This document shows, in pieces, positions 37,818-46,720 of a stretch of DNA of 64,000 bases (position 1 is the first letter of the stretch; each line of letters opens with the position of its first letter). The stretch is taken from NCBI GenBank assembly GCA_041558415.1, contig JBFFEY010000004.1, positions 62,001-126,000 on the forward strand, read 5' to 3'. The stretch is from SG8-39 sp041558415. Its GTDB lineage: Bacteria > Pseudomonadota > Gammaproteobacteria > Burkholderiales > SG8-39. The translations under genes were made by a program, and so were the position numbers. The notes below the pieces were generated by a model. The model did no database searches, was not told where the DNA came from, and worked only from the letters and a program-made list of their open reading frames with translations.

Positions 37818-38080
37818 AGGCTCTCCAGATCGCGCTCGAAGTCGTAGCGCAGCTGCTCGACCGAGCGGAAGGCATAGGGGGCGCTACGCCCGCGCAGCCA
37901 GCGCGCGTGCGGTTGGGCCGGCCCATGCTCGTAGCGCAACAGGCAGTCGCCCTCGCGCAGATAGGCGAGGCGGTACATCAGGCCGCGCGCGCCGCGCGCC
38001 AGGTGGAGTTCGATGCAGTCGCCGTCGGGCAGCCAGCAGCGCTGCTCGAGCAGGACCTCAGGCACGGTCGGGGTCGCCAT
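37814..38080 (-). CDS. tumE: TumE-family toxin (DUF6516)
   Basis: An 88-residue protein with the DUF6516 outline: an N-terminal beta-rich part (ELHLARGARGLMYRLAYLREGDCLLRYEHG in two runs) and the closing motif YAFRSVEQLRYDFERDLE, which matches the usual end of TumE proteins. The ATG at 38080 fits the family length; the frame extends upstream without a good start. It sits directly before the antitoxin gene, toxin first. Cellular target and activity are not shown by the sequence. Confidence 0.75.
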   Translation of the reverse strand: MATPTVPEVLLEQRCWLPDGDCIELHLARGARGLMYRLAYLREGDCLLRYEHGPAQPHARWLRGRSAPYAFRSVEQLRYDFERDLESL

Positions 38081-38110
38081 ATATGGCCTACAGTACCATA
38101 GTTCATGTTC

Positions 38111-38116
38111 TAGAAT
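38111..38116 (+). promoter_or_regulatory. -10-like TAGAAT box of nadE
   Basis: TAGAAT ends 7 bases before the nadE ATG and no ribosome site is present, so the transcript is probably leaderless. Confidence 0.5.
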
Positions 38117-38123
38117 TCTCCGC

Positions 38124-40145
38124 ATGGCGACCCGTGACCCCTTCTTCAACCTCTACCGCCACGGCTTCGCGCGCGTCGCGGTGGCAACGCCGGCGGTGCG
38201 CGTCGGCGATCCGCAGTTCAACGTGGCACGCACGCTCGAGCTGCTGCGCGCCGCCGCGCGGCGCAAGGCGCTGCTGGTGGTGTTTCCCGAGCTTGGCCTG
38301 TCGGCCTACAGCTGCGAGGACCTGTTCCACCAGCGCACGCTGATCGACGGCGCCGAGGCCGCGCTCACCGAGCTGCTGGCACGCAGCCGCGCCCTGCCGG
38401 TCGCGGCGCTGGTCGGCCTGCCGGTGCAGCTCGACGGCCTGCTGTACAACTGCGCCGCGCTGGTCAGTCGCGGACGCCTGATCGGTGTCGTGCCGAAGAC
38501 CTACCCGCCGAACTATCGCGAGTTCTACGAACTGCGCCATTTCACCCCGGGCGACACGGCCAGCGCGCGGGACATCACGCTCGCCGGCCAGCGCGCGCCC
38601 TTCGGAACCGACCTGCTGTTCCGCCTCGCCGAGCTGCCCGGCTTCGTGCTGTTTCCCGAGGTTTGCGAGGACCTCTGGGTGCCGGCGCCGCCGTCGACCT
38701 TCGCCGCGCTCGCCGGCGCCACGGTGATCGCCAACCTCTCGGCGTCGAATATCGTCATCGGCAAGCACGAATACCGACGCGAGCTGGCCTCGAACCAGTC
38801 GGCGCGCTGTATCGCCGCCTACCTGTTCAGCGCCGCCGGTGCGGGTGAGTCGACCACCGATCTCGCCTGGGACGGCCACGCCATGGTGTGGGAGAACGGC
38901 ACGCTGCTCGGCGAGTCGCGCCGCTTTGCGGACGAAGCGCAGCTCACCTACGCCGAGCTCGACCTGGAGCGCCTGGCCGCCGACCGCATGCGGCAGAACT
39001 CCTTCGGTCTTTCGGTGCGCCGCCACGGCGCCGAAGTGCGTCGCTTCCGGTCGGTGGAATTCTCGCTGCCGCTGCCGCGCGGGCGCGTCCCGCTCGAGCG
39101 GCGCATCGCGCGCTTTCCCTACGTGCCCGACGACCCGGCCACGCGTGACGCGCGCTGCGAGGAGGTCTATCGCATCCAGGTGCAGGGCCTTGCCACGCGC
39201 ATGCGCGCCAGCGGCAGCCAGAAACTGGTCATCGGCATTTCCGGCGGCCTCGATTCGACCCAGGCGCTGCTGGTCTGCGCGCGCGCCATGGACCAGCTCG
39301 GCCTGCCGCGTCGCAACATCCTCGCCTACACCATGCCCGGCTTCGCCACCACCGCGCGCACGCGCAACCAGGCCTGGCAGCTGATGCGCGCCATCGGCGC
39401 GAGCGCCGAGGAGATCGACATCCGGCCCTCCTGTGCGCAGATGCTGAAGGACCTCGGCCACCCCTTCGCCAAGGGGCGCAAGCTGTACGACGTCACCTTC
39501 GAGAACGTGCAGGCCGGCGAGCGCACCAGCCACCTGTTCCGCCTGGCGAATCACCACGGCGGCATCGTCGTCGGCACCGGCGACCTGTCCGAGCTGGCGC
39601 TCGGCTGGTGCACCTATGGTGTTGGTGACCATATGTCGCACTACAACGTCAACGCCTCGGTGCCCAAGACGCTGATCAAGTACCTCATCGGCTGGGTCGC
39701 GGGCTGCGGGCAGTTCGACCGCAGCGTCAGCCGCGCGCTCGAGCGCGTGCTCGCCACCGAGATCAGCCCGGAACTGGTGCCGGGCTCGAAGCGCGGGCAG
39801 CCGACGCAGCTCACCGAGGCCGTCATCGGACCCTACGCCCTGCAGGATTTTCATCTCTATTACACGCTGCGCTTCGGCTACGCCCCGAGCAAGACCGCAT
39901 TTCTCGCCTGGAGCGCCTGGCAAGGCCAGGACGGCTACACGCTTGGCGAGATCCGCAAGTGGCTGGGCGTGTTCCTGACGCGCTTTTTCCAGACCAGCCA
40001 GTTCAAGCGCAGCGCGCTGCCGAATGCGCCGAAGGTCGGTTCCGGCGGTTCGCTTTCGCCGCGCGGCGACTGGCGCGCGCCATCCGACGGCAACGCGGCG
40101 GCCTGGCTGGCCGATCTCGAGCGGGTGCCGTCGAGCGCGCGCTAG
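38124..40145 (+). CDS. nadE: Glutamine-dependent NAD(+) synthetase
   Basis: Last step of NAD synthesis, making NAD from NaAD with ammonia from glutamine. The 673-residue protein carries an N-terminal nitrilase-type glutaminase domain with triad E56 (FPELG), K125 (VPKTYPPN) and C181 (PEVCEDLW), close to the Mycobacterium values 52, 121 and 176. A C-terminal synthetase domain has the PP-loop GISGGLDSTQALLV and later GTGDLSELALGWCTYG. The ATG at 38124 starts the conserved glutaminase domain. Its stop shares CTAG with the convergent M48 gene. The gene is divergent from the toxin-antitoxin pair. Confidence 0.95.
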   Translation: MATRDPFFNLYRHGFARVAVATPAVRVGDPQFNVARTLELLRAAARRKALLVVFPELGLSAYSCEDLFHQRTLIDGAEAALTELLARSRALPVAALVGLPVQLDGLLYNCAALVSRGRLIGVVPKTYPPNYREFYELRHFTPGDTASARDITLAGQRAPFGTDLLFRLAELPGFVLFPEVCEDLWVPAPPSTFAALAGATVIANLSASNIVIGKHEYRRELASNQSARCIAAYLFSAAGAGESTTDLAWDGHAMVWENGTLLGESRRFADEAQLTYAELDLERLAADRMRQNSFGLSVRRHGAEVRRFRSVEFSLPLPRGRVPLERRIARFPYVPDDPATRDARCEEVYRIQVQGLATRMRASGSQKLVIGISGGLDSTQALLVCARAMDQLGLPRRNILAYTMPGFATTARTRNQAWQLMRAIGASAEEIDIRPSCAQMLKDLGHPFAKGRKLYDVTFENVQAGERTSHLFRLANHHGGIVVGTGDLSELALGWCTYGVGDHMSHYNVNASVPKTLIKYLIGWVAGCGQFDRSVSRALERVLATEISPELVPGSKRGQPTQLTEAVIGPYALQDFHLYYTLRFGYAPSKTAFLAWSAWQGQDGYTLGEIRKWLGVFLTRFFQTSQFKRSALPNAPKVGSGGSLSPRGDWRAPSDGNAAAWLADLERVPSSAR

Positions 40146-41431
40146 CGCGATTCGCCGAGCGCCGCGGACACGAGCTTGGTTACCTCGAAGCCCTCGCAAG
40201 AGCTGAGCGGCCCGCCGCAGGCGTAGCCGGCGCGCGCCGCATCGCGTGCGCGCTGGTAGTAGACGCGCGCGGCATCCTCGAAGCCCAGGCCCTTCGCCGC
40301 TTCGCCGAGCATGAAATACGACAGGTCGGACAGCGTCTCGGCGCGCATCACCGACACCGCCAGCTCGCGCCAGGCGCCGGCCTGGTGATAGACCGGCCAT
40401 TGGCCCTTGTTCGAGCGGTAGGTGATCGAGCAGGCGAAGGTGCAGCTGAACGCCACCTCGCCGCGGCGGAAGCGCTCGACCTCGCCCGCGACGAAGGTCA
40501 GCGCCTCGGCCGTCTTCGCCGTACGGCGCGCGTATTCCTCGCGGCTTTCCTCGCCCGCGCGCACCACGCGGCGCTCGTTGGATGCCTCGGGCACGGCGAG
40601 GAAGCTCGGCGCGCGCGTCTCGGGGCGTTCCTTCGCCGCGGCGTAGAGCGGCTCGACCTGCGGCGCCAGCGCCTGCAGCCGCTCGATGCGCGTCGCGGCC
40701 GCCGGGTGCGTCGAGAGGAATTCCATCGGCGCCCGACTGTCCTGCTTGGCCATCTTGCGCCACAGGCTGATCGCCGCATTCGGGTCATAGCCGGCACGTG
40801 CGGCGAGCTCGATGCCGATCTGGTCGGCCTCGGTCTCGGCTTCGCGGCTGTTCGGCAGCGTGATCGCCAGCGCCGCGGCCATGGCGGCGATCTGCGCGTT
40901 GCGGTCGAAGTCGCGCGAGTCGCCCGACAGCACGGCGGCGGCGACCGTGGCGCCGATGCCGACGCCGATCGCCACCGACATGCGCTCGCGCGGGTGGCTG
41001 ACCAGCGCATGCGCGATCTCGTGCCCCATCACGGCCGCGACCTCGTCGTCGGTGGCGTCGAGCTTTTCCCAGAAGCCGGTGTAGATGCCCATCTTGCCGC
41101 CGGCCATGCAGAACGCGTTGATCGTCTTCGGCTCGTCGATCAGCTCGATCTGCCAGTCCCAGTTCGCCGTGTCCGGGCGAAAGCGCACCGCCTGCGCGAT
41201 CAGCCGGTCGGTGATTTCGTGCACCCGGCGCGCGCGCGGCGTGCCGACCTCGAGCTTTCCGCGGCTCTCGAGCTGCCCCATCATCGAACGATAGGCCGCC
41301 GCCGAGCCGCCGATGGCGTAGTCCTCGGAAACCAGCATGAACTGGTTGCGGCCCGTGATCGGGTTGGTGGCGCATCCGGCGAGCGCCGCGCAAAGCAGCA
41401 CCGAGAAAAGCGGGCGAAGTCGTCGCAGCAT
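40142..41431 (-). CDS. M48-family metalloprotease lipoprotein
   Basis: A 429-residue zinc protease with a lipoprotein signal (lipobox LAGC, Cys20). The zinc motif HEIAHA has H137, E138 and H141, and the third ligand lies in REAETEADQIG. This matches the periplasmic M48 group (LoiP/YcaL-like) that trims misfolded outer-membrane proteins. The C-terminal part after residue 300 has no known domain. A TAGAAT box ends 8 bases before the ATG. Confidence 0.9.
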   Translation of the reverse strand: MLRRLRPLFSVLLCAALAGCATNPITGRNQFMLVSEDYAIGGSAAAYRSMMGQLESRGKLEVGTPRARRVHEITDRLIAQAVRFRPDTANWDWQIELIDEPKTINAFCMAGGKMGIYTGFWEKLDATDDEVAAVMGHEIAHALVSHPRERMSVAIGVGIGATVAAAVLSGDSRDFDRNAQIAAMAAALAITLPNSREAETEADQIGIELAARAGYDPNAAISLWRKMAKQDSRAPMEFLSTHPAAATRIERLQALAPQVEPLYAAAKERPETRAPSFLAVPEASNERRVVRAGEESREEYARRTAKTAEALTFVAGEVERFRRGEVAFSCTFACSITYRSNKGQWPVYHQAGAWRELAVSVMRAETLSDLSYFMLGEAAKGLGFEDAARVYYQRARDAARAGYACGGPLSSCEGFEVTKLVSAALGESR

Positions 41432-41439
41432 CCGCGACG

Positions 41440-41445
41440 ATTCTA
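41440..41445 (-). promoter_or_regulatory. -10-like TAGAAT box of the M48 protease gene
   Basis: TAGAAT on the minus strand followed by 8 bases and the ATG, with no ribosome site. Confidence 0.45.
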
Positions 41446-41545
41446 CGCCGCGCGCCGGCCGCTCGCGGCCGGCGCGCGCTGCCGAGTATGACTTAGCGCA
41501 CGCCGGAGCGCGGGGGCGCAGCGTCGGGCGCGGCGCCGGCCTGGC

Positions 41546-43969
41546 TCAGGCGGCCTTCTGCGCCGGCGGCAGCTCGCCGATGGCGCAGGCCACCGCGTCC
41601 TCGACCCGGTCGAGCCAGACGAACTCGAGCCGCTCGCGCGCTTCGGACGGCACGTCTTCGAGATCCTTCTGGTTGCGGCGCGGCAGCATCACGGTGCGGA
41701 TGCCGGCACGCAGCGCGGCGAGCACCTTTTCCTTCACTCCGCCGATCGGCAGCACCATGCCACGCAGCGAGATCTCGCCGGTCATCGCCACGTCGCTCCT
41801 CACCGAGCGGCCGGTGAGCAGCGAGACGAGCGCGAGGTACATCGCCACCCCCGCGCTCGGGCCGTCCTTCGGCGTCGCACCGGCGGGCACGTGCACGTGC
41901 AGGTCGGTCTTGTCGAGCGGATCGTCGAGCAGCTTCTTTGCCAGCGTCAGCGCGGCCTGCGCCGATTCCTTCATCACCTCGCCGAGCTGTCCGGTGAGAA
42001 TCAGCTTGCCCTTGCCCGGCACCTGGGTCGCCTCGATGAACAGGATGTCGCCGCCGACCGGCGTCCAGGCGAGGCCCGTCGCCACGCCCGGCACGCTGGT
42101 GCGCTCGGCCACCTCGTTCTCGAAGCGGCGGGCGCCGAGAATGGCGTGCAGGTCGCCGGCGTCGACCACGGTCGGCAGCTTCACCGCCGCCTCGCCCTCG
42201 GCGATACGCATGGCGACATGGCGCAGCACCGCGCCGATCTCGCGCTCGAGGTTGCGCACGCCTGCCTCGCGCGTGTAATCGCGCGCGATCGCGGCGAGTG
42301 CGGCGTCGCTCAGCGCCGCCTGCTCGGCGCTCAGGCCGTTCGCCTCGAGCTGGCGCTTCACCAGGTAGCGGCGCGCGATCTCGCGCTTTTCCTCCTCCGT
42401 ATAGCCCGGCAGCTGGATGATTTCCATGCGGTCGCGCAGCGGCCCCGGAATCGTATCGAGCACGTTCGCCGTGGCGATGAACAGCATGCGCGACAGGTCG
42501 AAATCGACGCCGAGGTAGTTGTCGCGGAATTTCGCGTTCTGCTCCGGGTCGAGCACTTCGAGCAGCGCCGAGGCCGGGTCGCCGTGAAAGCCGCCCATGC
42601 CGAGCTTGTCGATCTCGTCGAGCATCAGCACGCCGGCGCGACTGCCTGCGCGGCGCACCGCCTGGATGATGTTGCCCGGCAGCGCACCGACGTAGGTGCG
42701 GCGGTGACCGCGGATCTCGGCCTCGTCGTGCAGCCCGCCGAGCGCGACGCGCTGGAAGACGCGACCCGTGGCACGCGCGATCGACTGGCCGAGGGAGGTC
42801 TTGCCCACGCCCGGCGGACCGACGAAGCACAGGATCGGGCTCTTGCCCTCCGGCGCCAGCTTCCGCACCGCGAGGTACTCGAGGATGCGGCGCTTGACCT
42901 TGTCGAGGCCGAAGTGGTCGTCATCGAGCACCCTGCGCGCCGCCGCGATGTCGATCGGCTTCTGCGGCTCGGAGGCCCAGGGCAGCTCGCACAGCCACTC
43001 GAGATAGCTGCGCAGCATCGACGACTCGCCCGAGCCCTCGTGCATGCGCTGCAGGCGCTTGAGCTCCTTGTGCGCGTGCCTGGCGACGTCTTCCGGCATG
43101 CCGGCCGCGTCGATCGCCTTTTTCAGTTCCTCAAGCTCCGCGCGATCGTCGTCGTCTTCGCCCAGCTCCTTCTGGATCTGGCGCATCTGCTCGCGCAGCA
43201 CGTGCTGGCGCTGGCGGTCGTCGAACGCTTTCTTGGTCTGCTCGCCGATCTCCTTCGAGATGCGCAGCACCTCGACGCGCTGCGACAGCAGCTCGAGCAC
43301 GCGATCGAGCCGCGCTTCCAGCGCAAAGGTCTCGAGCAGCGCCTGTTTTTCCTCGGGCTTCACGTCGAGCAGGTTGGCGACCATGTCCGCGAGCACCGCA
43401 GGCGAATCGACGTTCTCGACCATGCTGGCGAGCTCGTCGGGCGCGTGCGGCAGCAGGCCGACGGCCTCCACCGCCTGTTGCTTGAGCTGCAGGAAGCGTG
43501 CCTCGATCTCCGCGCTGGCCGTGCTCGGCTCGTCGATCCAGGCGACGCGCGCGACCAGGTACGGCCAGCCGTCGAGGAATTCCAGCACGCGGAAGCGCGT
43601 CTGCCCCTGCACCACCAGGTGGTGGGCGCCGGCCGGGCTGGTGACGTAGCGCAGGATCTGCCCCGCGGTGCCGACCCAGTAGAGCGCTTCCGGCCCGGGC
43701 GCGTCGAGCTTCGGGTCGCGCTGCAGCAGGAAGCCGACACGCCGCTCGTGACGGGCGGCCTCCTGCGCGGCGGCGACCGATTTCTCACGCCCGATGGTGA
43801 CCGGCGCCAGCACCCCCGGGAACAGCACGATGCTGCGCACCGGCACGAGCGCGATGGCGTCCTCCGGCAGCGGCTTGCCCGGGCGTTCGCCAGCGCCGGC
43901 GCGCGGCACGACGGCGCCCTGCGGCACGTCGCGGCCGAGCAGCTTTCTCGATCCCGGCCAGGGCGTCAT
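41546..43969 (-). CDS. lon: Endopeptidase La (Lon)
   Basis: ATP-dependent protease of 807 residues. The LonA layout is complete: N-terminal substrate domain starting LVPVRSIVLFPGVLAPVTIG, a coiled-coil region with QRQHVLREQMRQIQKELGE, AAA+ with Walker A GPPGVGKTS and Walker B LMLDEIDKLG, and the protease domain with catalytic Ser near 705 (KDGPSAG) and Lys near 746 (GGVKEK). The start (ATG at 43969) overlaps the stop of a tiny upstream frame by 4 bases. Its N terminus reads TPWPGSRKLLGRDVPQGA, a lead-in that is longer than in E. coli Lon. No ClpX or ClpP genes are adjacent, so this may be a second-type Lon. Confidence 0.95.
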   Translation of the reverse strand: MTPWPGSRKLLGRDVPQGAVVPRAGAGERPGKPLPEDAIALVPVRSIVLFPGVLAPVTIGREKSVAAAQEAARHERRVGFLLQRDPKLDAPGPEALYWVGTAGQILRYVTSPAGAHHLVVQGQTRFRVLEFLDGWPYLVARVAWIDEPSTASAEIEARFLQLKQQAVEAVGLLPHAPDELASMVENVDSPAVLADMVANLLDVKPEEKQALLETFALEARLDRVLELLSQRVEVLRISKEIGEQTKKAFDDRQRQHVLREQMRQIQKELGEDDDDRAELEELKKAIDAAGMPEDVARHAHKELKRLQRMHEGSGESSMLRSYLEWLCELPWASEPQKPIDIAAARRVLDDDHFGLDKVKRRILEYLAVRKLAPEGKSPILCFVGPPGVGKTSLGQSIARATGRVFQRVALGGLHDEAEIRGHRRTYVGALPGNIIQAVRRAGSRAGVLMLDEIDKLGMGGFHGDPASALLEVLDPEQNAKFRDNYLGVDFDLSRMLFIATANVLDTIPGPLRDRMEIIQLPGYTEEEKREIARRYLVKRQLEANGLSAEQAALSDAALAAIARDYTREAGVRNLEREIGAVLRHVAMRIAEGEAAVKLPTVVDAGDLHAILGARRFENEVAERTSVPGVATGLAWTPVGGDILFIEATQVPGKGKLILTGQLGEVMKESAQAALTLAKKLLDDPLDKTDLHVHVPAGATPKDGPSAGVAMYLALVSLLTGRSVRSDVAMTGEISLRGMVLPIGGVKEKVLAALRAGIRTVMLPRRNQKDLEDVPSEARERLEFVWLDRVEDAVACAIGELPPAQKAA

Positions 43970-44052
43970 GCGAACGCCTCCGTATGCTCGGCCTCGTCGA
44001 ACATCGACAGCGCCTCGGCCCACATCCAGTTGCGCAGATCCCTCGCATTCAT
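43966..44052 (-). pseudogene. Tiny leader frame before lon, resembling an Hsp20 N terminus
   Basis: A 28-residue frame starts MNARDLRNWMWAEALSMFDE and ends at a TGA that overlaps the lon ATG (ATGA). The opening ARDLRNWMWAEAL resembles the N terminus of Hsp20-family small heat shock proteins that are found beside lon genes of this type; the alpha-crystallin domain is missing. It may be a degraded hsp20 gene or a kept leader peptide that couples translation of lon. A longer upstream start at 44172 also exists in this frame. Confidence that it is translated is moderate; the Hsp20 link is an inference. Confidence 0.45.
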
Positions 44053-44153
44053 TGCCCTTAGATGGCGCTCGATGAGGCCGGATTCAAGTGCCGCGAAAAG
44101 CGCTGGCCGATCAGCACATTGGGCGGACGACTGCAATCGGCGACAATGACGCC

Positions 44154-44579
44154 ATGCAAACGCGTCCGCCACGATCCGCCGGCGCGGTGGTGTTCCGGCG
44201 CACGCCGCAGGGCGTGCGCCTGCTGGTGCTGCGTGCCTACGCCAGCTGGGACTTCCCCAAGGGCCTCGTCGAGGACGACGAAGCCGAGTTTCACGCCGCG
44301 CAGCGCGAGGTGTTCGAGGAAACCGGGCTCGGCGATCTCGACTATCCCTTCGGCGAGGACAGCTACAAGGAAACCCTGCCCTACGCCCAGGGCAAGATCG
44401 CGCGCTACTACCTGGCCGAGACCGAGACGGCCGACGTGGGGCTGCCGGTCTCGCCCGAGCTCGGCCGGCCCGAGCACCACGAATGGCGCTGGGTGAGCTT
44501 TGACGAAGCCGAGGACGTGCTGCCGCCGCGCCTGGCCGTGGTGCTCGACTGGGCCCGCGCTACCATTGAAGGACACTGA
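44154..44579 (+). CDS. NUDIX hydrolase (Ap4A-hydrolase-like)
   Basis: A 141-residue protein opening PRSAGAVVFRRTPQGVRLLVL, typical of asymmetric Ap4A hydrolases, with the NUDIX box running from GLVEDDEAEFHAAQREVFEE to TGLGD, containing the REVFEE core. The start codon at 44154 was taken because it directly precedes the domain. It probably cleaves dinucleoside polyphosphates. It is followed by the DUF6394 gene after 15 bases and may be in one unit with it and the channel gene. Confidence 0.88.
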   Translation: MQTRPPRSAGAVVFRRTPQGVRLLVLRAYASWDFPKGLVEDDEAEFHAAQREVFEETGLGDLDYPFGEDSYKETLPYAQGKIARYYLAETETADVGLPVSPELGRPEHHEWRWVSFDEAEDVLPPRLAVVLDWARATIEGH

Positions 44580-44594
44580 CCCCGGGGACCGACC

Positions 44595-44978
44595 ATGAAC
44601 CTAGAAAAAGTGATCTTCGGTTTCTTCATCGTGCTCGCCGCGACGCTCAACTTCGGCTTCGTCTACGGCGAGGTGAGCGATCCGCAGCACCACCACCTGT
44701 GGGAGTTCTTCGCCGCCTTCGTGGTGAACATCATCGCCACCGTGCTCAAGTTCGGCGACCGCACCCAGGTCGGCGCGATCCACCTGGCCACCAGCCTGGT
44801 CGCCATCCTGCAGTTCGCCGCCGCGGCCCTGGTCTGGTTCTTTGCCGAGCCGGCCGCCGACGGCGGCCTCACCACCCGCACCCTCGCCAGCATCGTCTCG
44901 CTCTCGGCCGGCGCGCTGCTCGCCAACGTCGTGTCGGTCGCCATCCTCATCGTCGAGACCACGATGCAGCGCCGCTGA
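44595..44978 (+). CDS. DUF6394 family membrane protein
   Basis: A 127-residue protein with four hydrophobic segments (about residues 5-24, 36-51, 63-84 and 99-121), starting MNLEKVIFGFFIVLAATLNF and containing LWEFFAAFVVNIIATVLKFGDR. It resembles a small family found next to potassium channel genes. Here it ends 11 bases before the two-RCK channel gene, so a helper role with that channel is plausible but not shown. Confidence 0.8.
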   Translation: MNLEKVIFGFFIVLAATLNFGFVYGEVSDPQHHHLWEFFAAFVVNIIATVLKFGDRTQVGAIHLATSLVAILQFAAAALVWFFAEPAADGGLTTRTLASIVSLSAGALLANVVSVAILIVETTMQRR

Positions 44979-44989
44979 GCGCCGCGCCC

Positions 44990-46708
44990 ATGTCGAGCGG
45001 CGTCCTGTTCCTCGCCCTGCGGCGCCTGCGCGCGCCGCTCATATACCTGGTCGCCGTCTTCGCGCTCGGCATCGTCGGCCTGGTGCTGATCCCGGGCGTG
45101 GACGCCGAGGGCAGGCCCTGGCACATGAGCGTGCTGCAGGCGCTCTATTTCATGGCCTACACCGCGAGCACCACGGGCTTCGGCGAGATCCCGCATCCGT
45201 TCAGCGATACGCAGCGGCTGTGGGCGACACTGATGATCTTCGCTTCGGTGTTCGGCTGGGCCTATCTGGTCGCCCGCCTCATCTCCCTCGCCCAGGACCG
45301 CGCCTTTCGCGCCGCGGTGGTCGGGACGCGCTTCGCGCGCCGCGTGCGCGCGCTCACCGAGCCCTTCTATCTCATCTGCGGCTTCGGTGAGACCGGCTCG
45401 CTCGTCGGCCGCGCGCTCGACGACCTCGGCTTCCGCTTCGTCGTCGTCGATATCGACGAGACGCGCGTGCAGGAGCTCGACCTGCTCGACCTGCTCGACC
45501 TGCTGCACGCGGCGCCGGCGCTCACCGCCGACGCCAAGCTGCCGGCGAATCTTCTCGCCGCGGGACTCAGCCACCGTTACTGCCGCGGCGTGATCGCGCT
45601 CACCAACGACGACCAGGCGAACCTGGCAGTCGCGATGGCCGTGCGGCTGCTCAACCCGAAGATCCCGGTGCTGGCGCGCGCCATGAGCCGCGAAACCGCG
45701 GCCAACCTCGCCTCCTTCGACACCGACCACATCATCAATCCGTTCGCCACCTTCGGCCGCTATCTCGCGCTCGCCGTCGCCTCGCCGGGCGCGTCGCAGC
45801 TGCTGCGCTGGCTGACCGGCATGCCCGGCTGGACGCTGCGCCCGGAGACCGCGCCGCCGCACGGCCATTGGGTGGTGTGCGGCTACGGCCGCTTCGGGCG
45901 CGAGTGCGTGCGCGCGCTGCGCAAACAGGGGCTGGACGTTACGATCATCGACCCCTCGGCGCAGGCCGAGGACGGCATCCAGGCGGTGCGCGGCGTGGGC
46001 ACCGAGGCCGAGCCGCTGCGCGCCGCCGGCACCGAGGGCTCGGTCGGCATCATCGCCGGGACCGACGACGACGTCACCAACCTGTCGATCGTCGTCACCG
46101 CGCGCCAGCTCAACCGCAACCTGTTCACCGTGGTGCGCCAGAACCTGCAGGCCAACCACGCGCTGTTCGACGCCTTCGACGCCGACATCACCATGGTGTC
46201 GAGCGAGATCGTGGCGCACGAGTGCCTGGCGCGCATCCACACGCCGCTGCTCGCGCGCTTCCTGCTGCTCGCGCGCGAGCAGGGCGAGGAATGGTCCGAC
46301 TTGCTCGTGGCGCGCCTCAAGGCCTCGCTGGGCGAAGCCACGCCCGAAATCTGGAGCGTGGCGATGACCGTTTCGGGCGCGCCCGCGCTGCACCGCGCGC
46401 TGCTGCTGGAGGGCGCGACGATCCGCGTGGGCGACCTGCGGCGCGATCCGGGCGATCGCGAAGCGCAGCTCGCCTGCGAGGCGCTGCACCTGACGAGCGG
46501 CAAGAAAGCTTCACTGCTGCCGACCGACGCGATTGCGCTCGCGCCCGGCGACGAGCTGCTGTTCGCCGGCAAGCCGGCGGCGCGCCGCGCGCAGCTGCAG
46601 ACCCTGCGCAACGTCAACGTGCGCGATTACGTCGTTAGCGGGATCGACCGGCCGGGCGGCTGGGTCTGGCAGCGCCTGGTGCGGCGCGAACCCGGCGCGC
46701 GCAGCTGA
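44990..46708 (+). CDS. Potassium channel / TrkA-type protein with two RCK domains
   Basis: A 572-residue protein: two membrane helices flank a pore region with ASTTGFGEIPHPF, where the TTGFGE filter-like motif stands in place of TVGYGD. Two NAD-binding RCK domains follow, FYLICGFGETGSLVGRALDDLG and HWVVCGYGRFGRECVRALRKQG, each with a TrkA-N glycine motif. A C-terminal TrkA-C-like domain ends the protein. It is probably a ligand-gated potassium channel or exporter. Three exact 9-base repeats (45476-45502) encode LDLLDLLDL in the first RCK domain. Confidence 0.88.
   Translation: MSSGVLFLALRRLRAPLIYLVAVFALGIVGLVLIPGVDAEGRPWHMSVLQALYFMAYTASTTGFGEIPHPFSDTQRLWATLMIFASVFGWAYLVARLISLAQDRAFRAAVVGTRFARRVRALTEPFYLICGFGETGSLVGRALDDLGFRFVVVDIDETRVQELDLLDLLDLLHAAPALTADAKLPANLLAAGLSHRYCRGVIALTNDDQANLAVAMAVRLLNPKIPVLARAMSRETAANLASFDTDHIINPFATFGRYLALAVASPGASQLLRWLTGMPGWTLRPETAPPHGHWVVCGYGRFGRECVRALRKQGLDVTIIDPSAQAEDGIQAVRGVGTEAEPLRAAGTEGSVGIIAGTDDDVTNLSIVVTARQLNRNLFTVVRQNLQANHALFDAFDADITMVSSEIVAHECLARIHTPLLARFLLLAREQGEEWSDLLVARLKASLGEATPEIWSVAMTVSGAPALHRALLLEGATIRVGDLRRDPGDREAQLACEALHLTSGKKASLLPTDAIALAPGDELLFAGKPAARRAQLQTLRNVNVRDYVVSGIDRPGGWVWQRLVRREPGARS
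45476..45502 (+). repeat. Three tandem 9-base repeats in the channel gene
   Basis: CTCGACCTG occurs three times in direct succession and codes for repeated Leu-Asp-Leu. It may vary in copy number without breaking the frame. Confidence 0.8.
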
Positions 46709-46720
46709 GCGGCGACGGCT

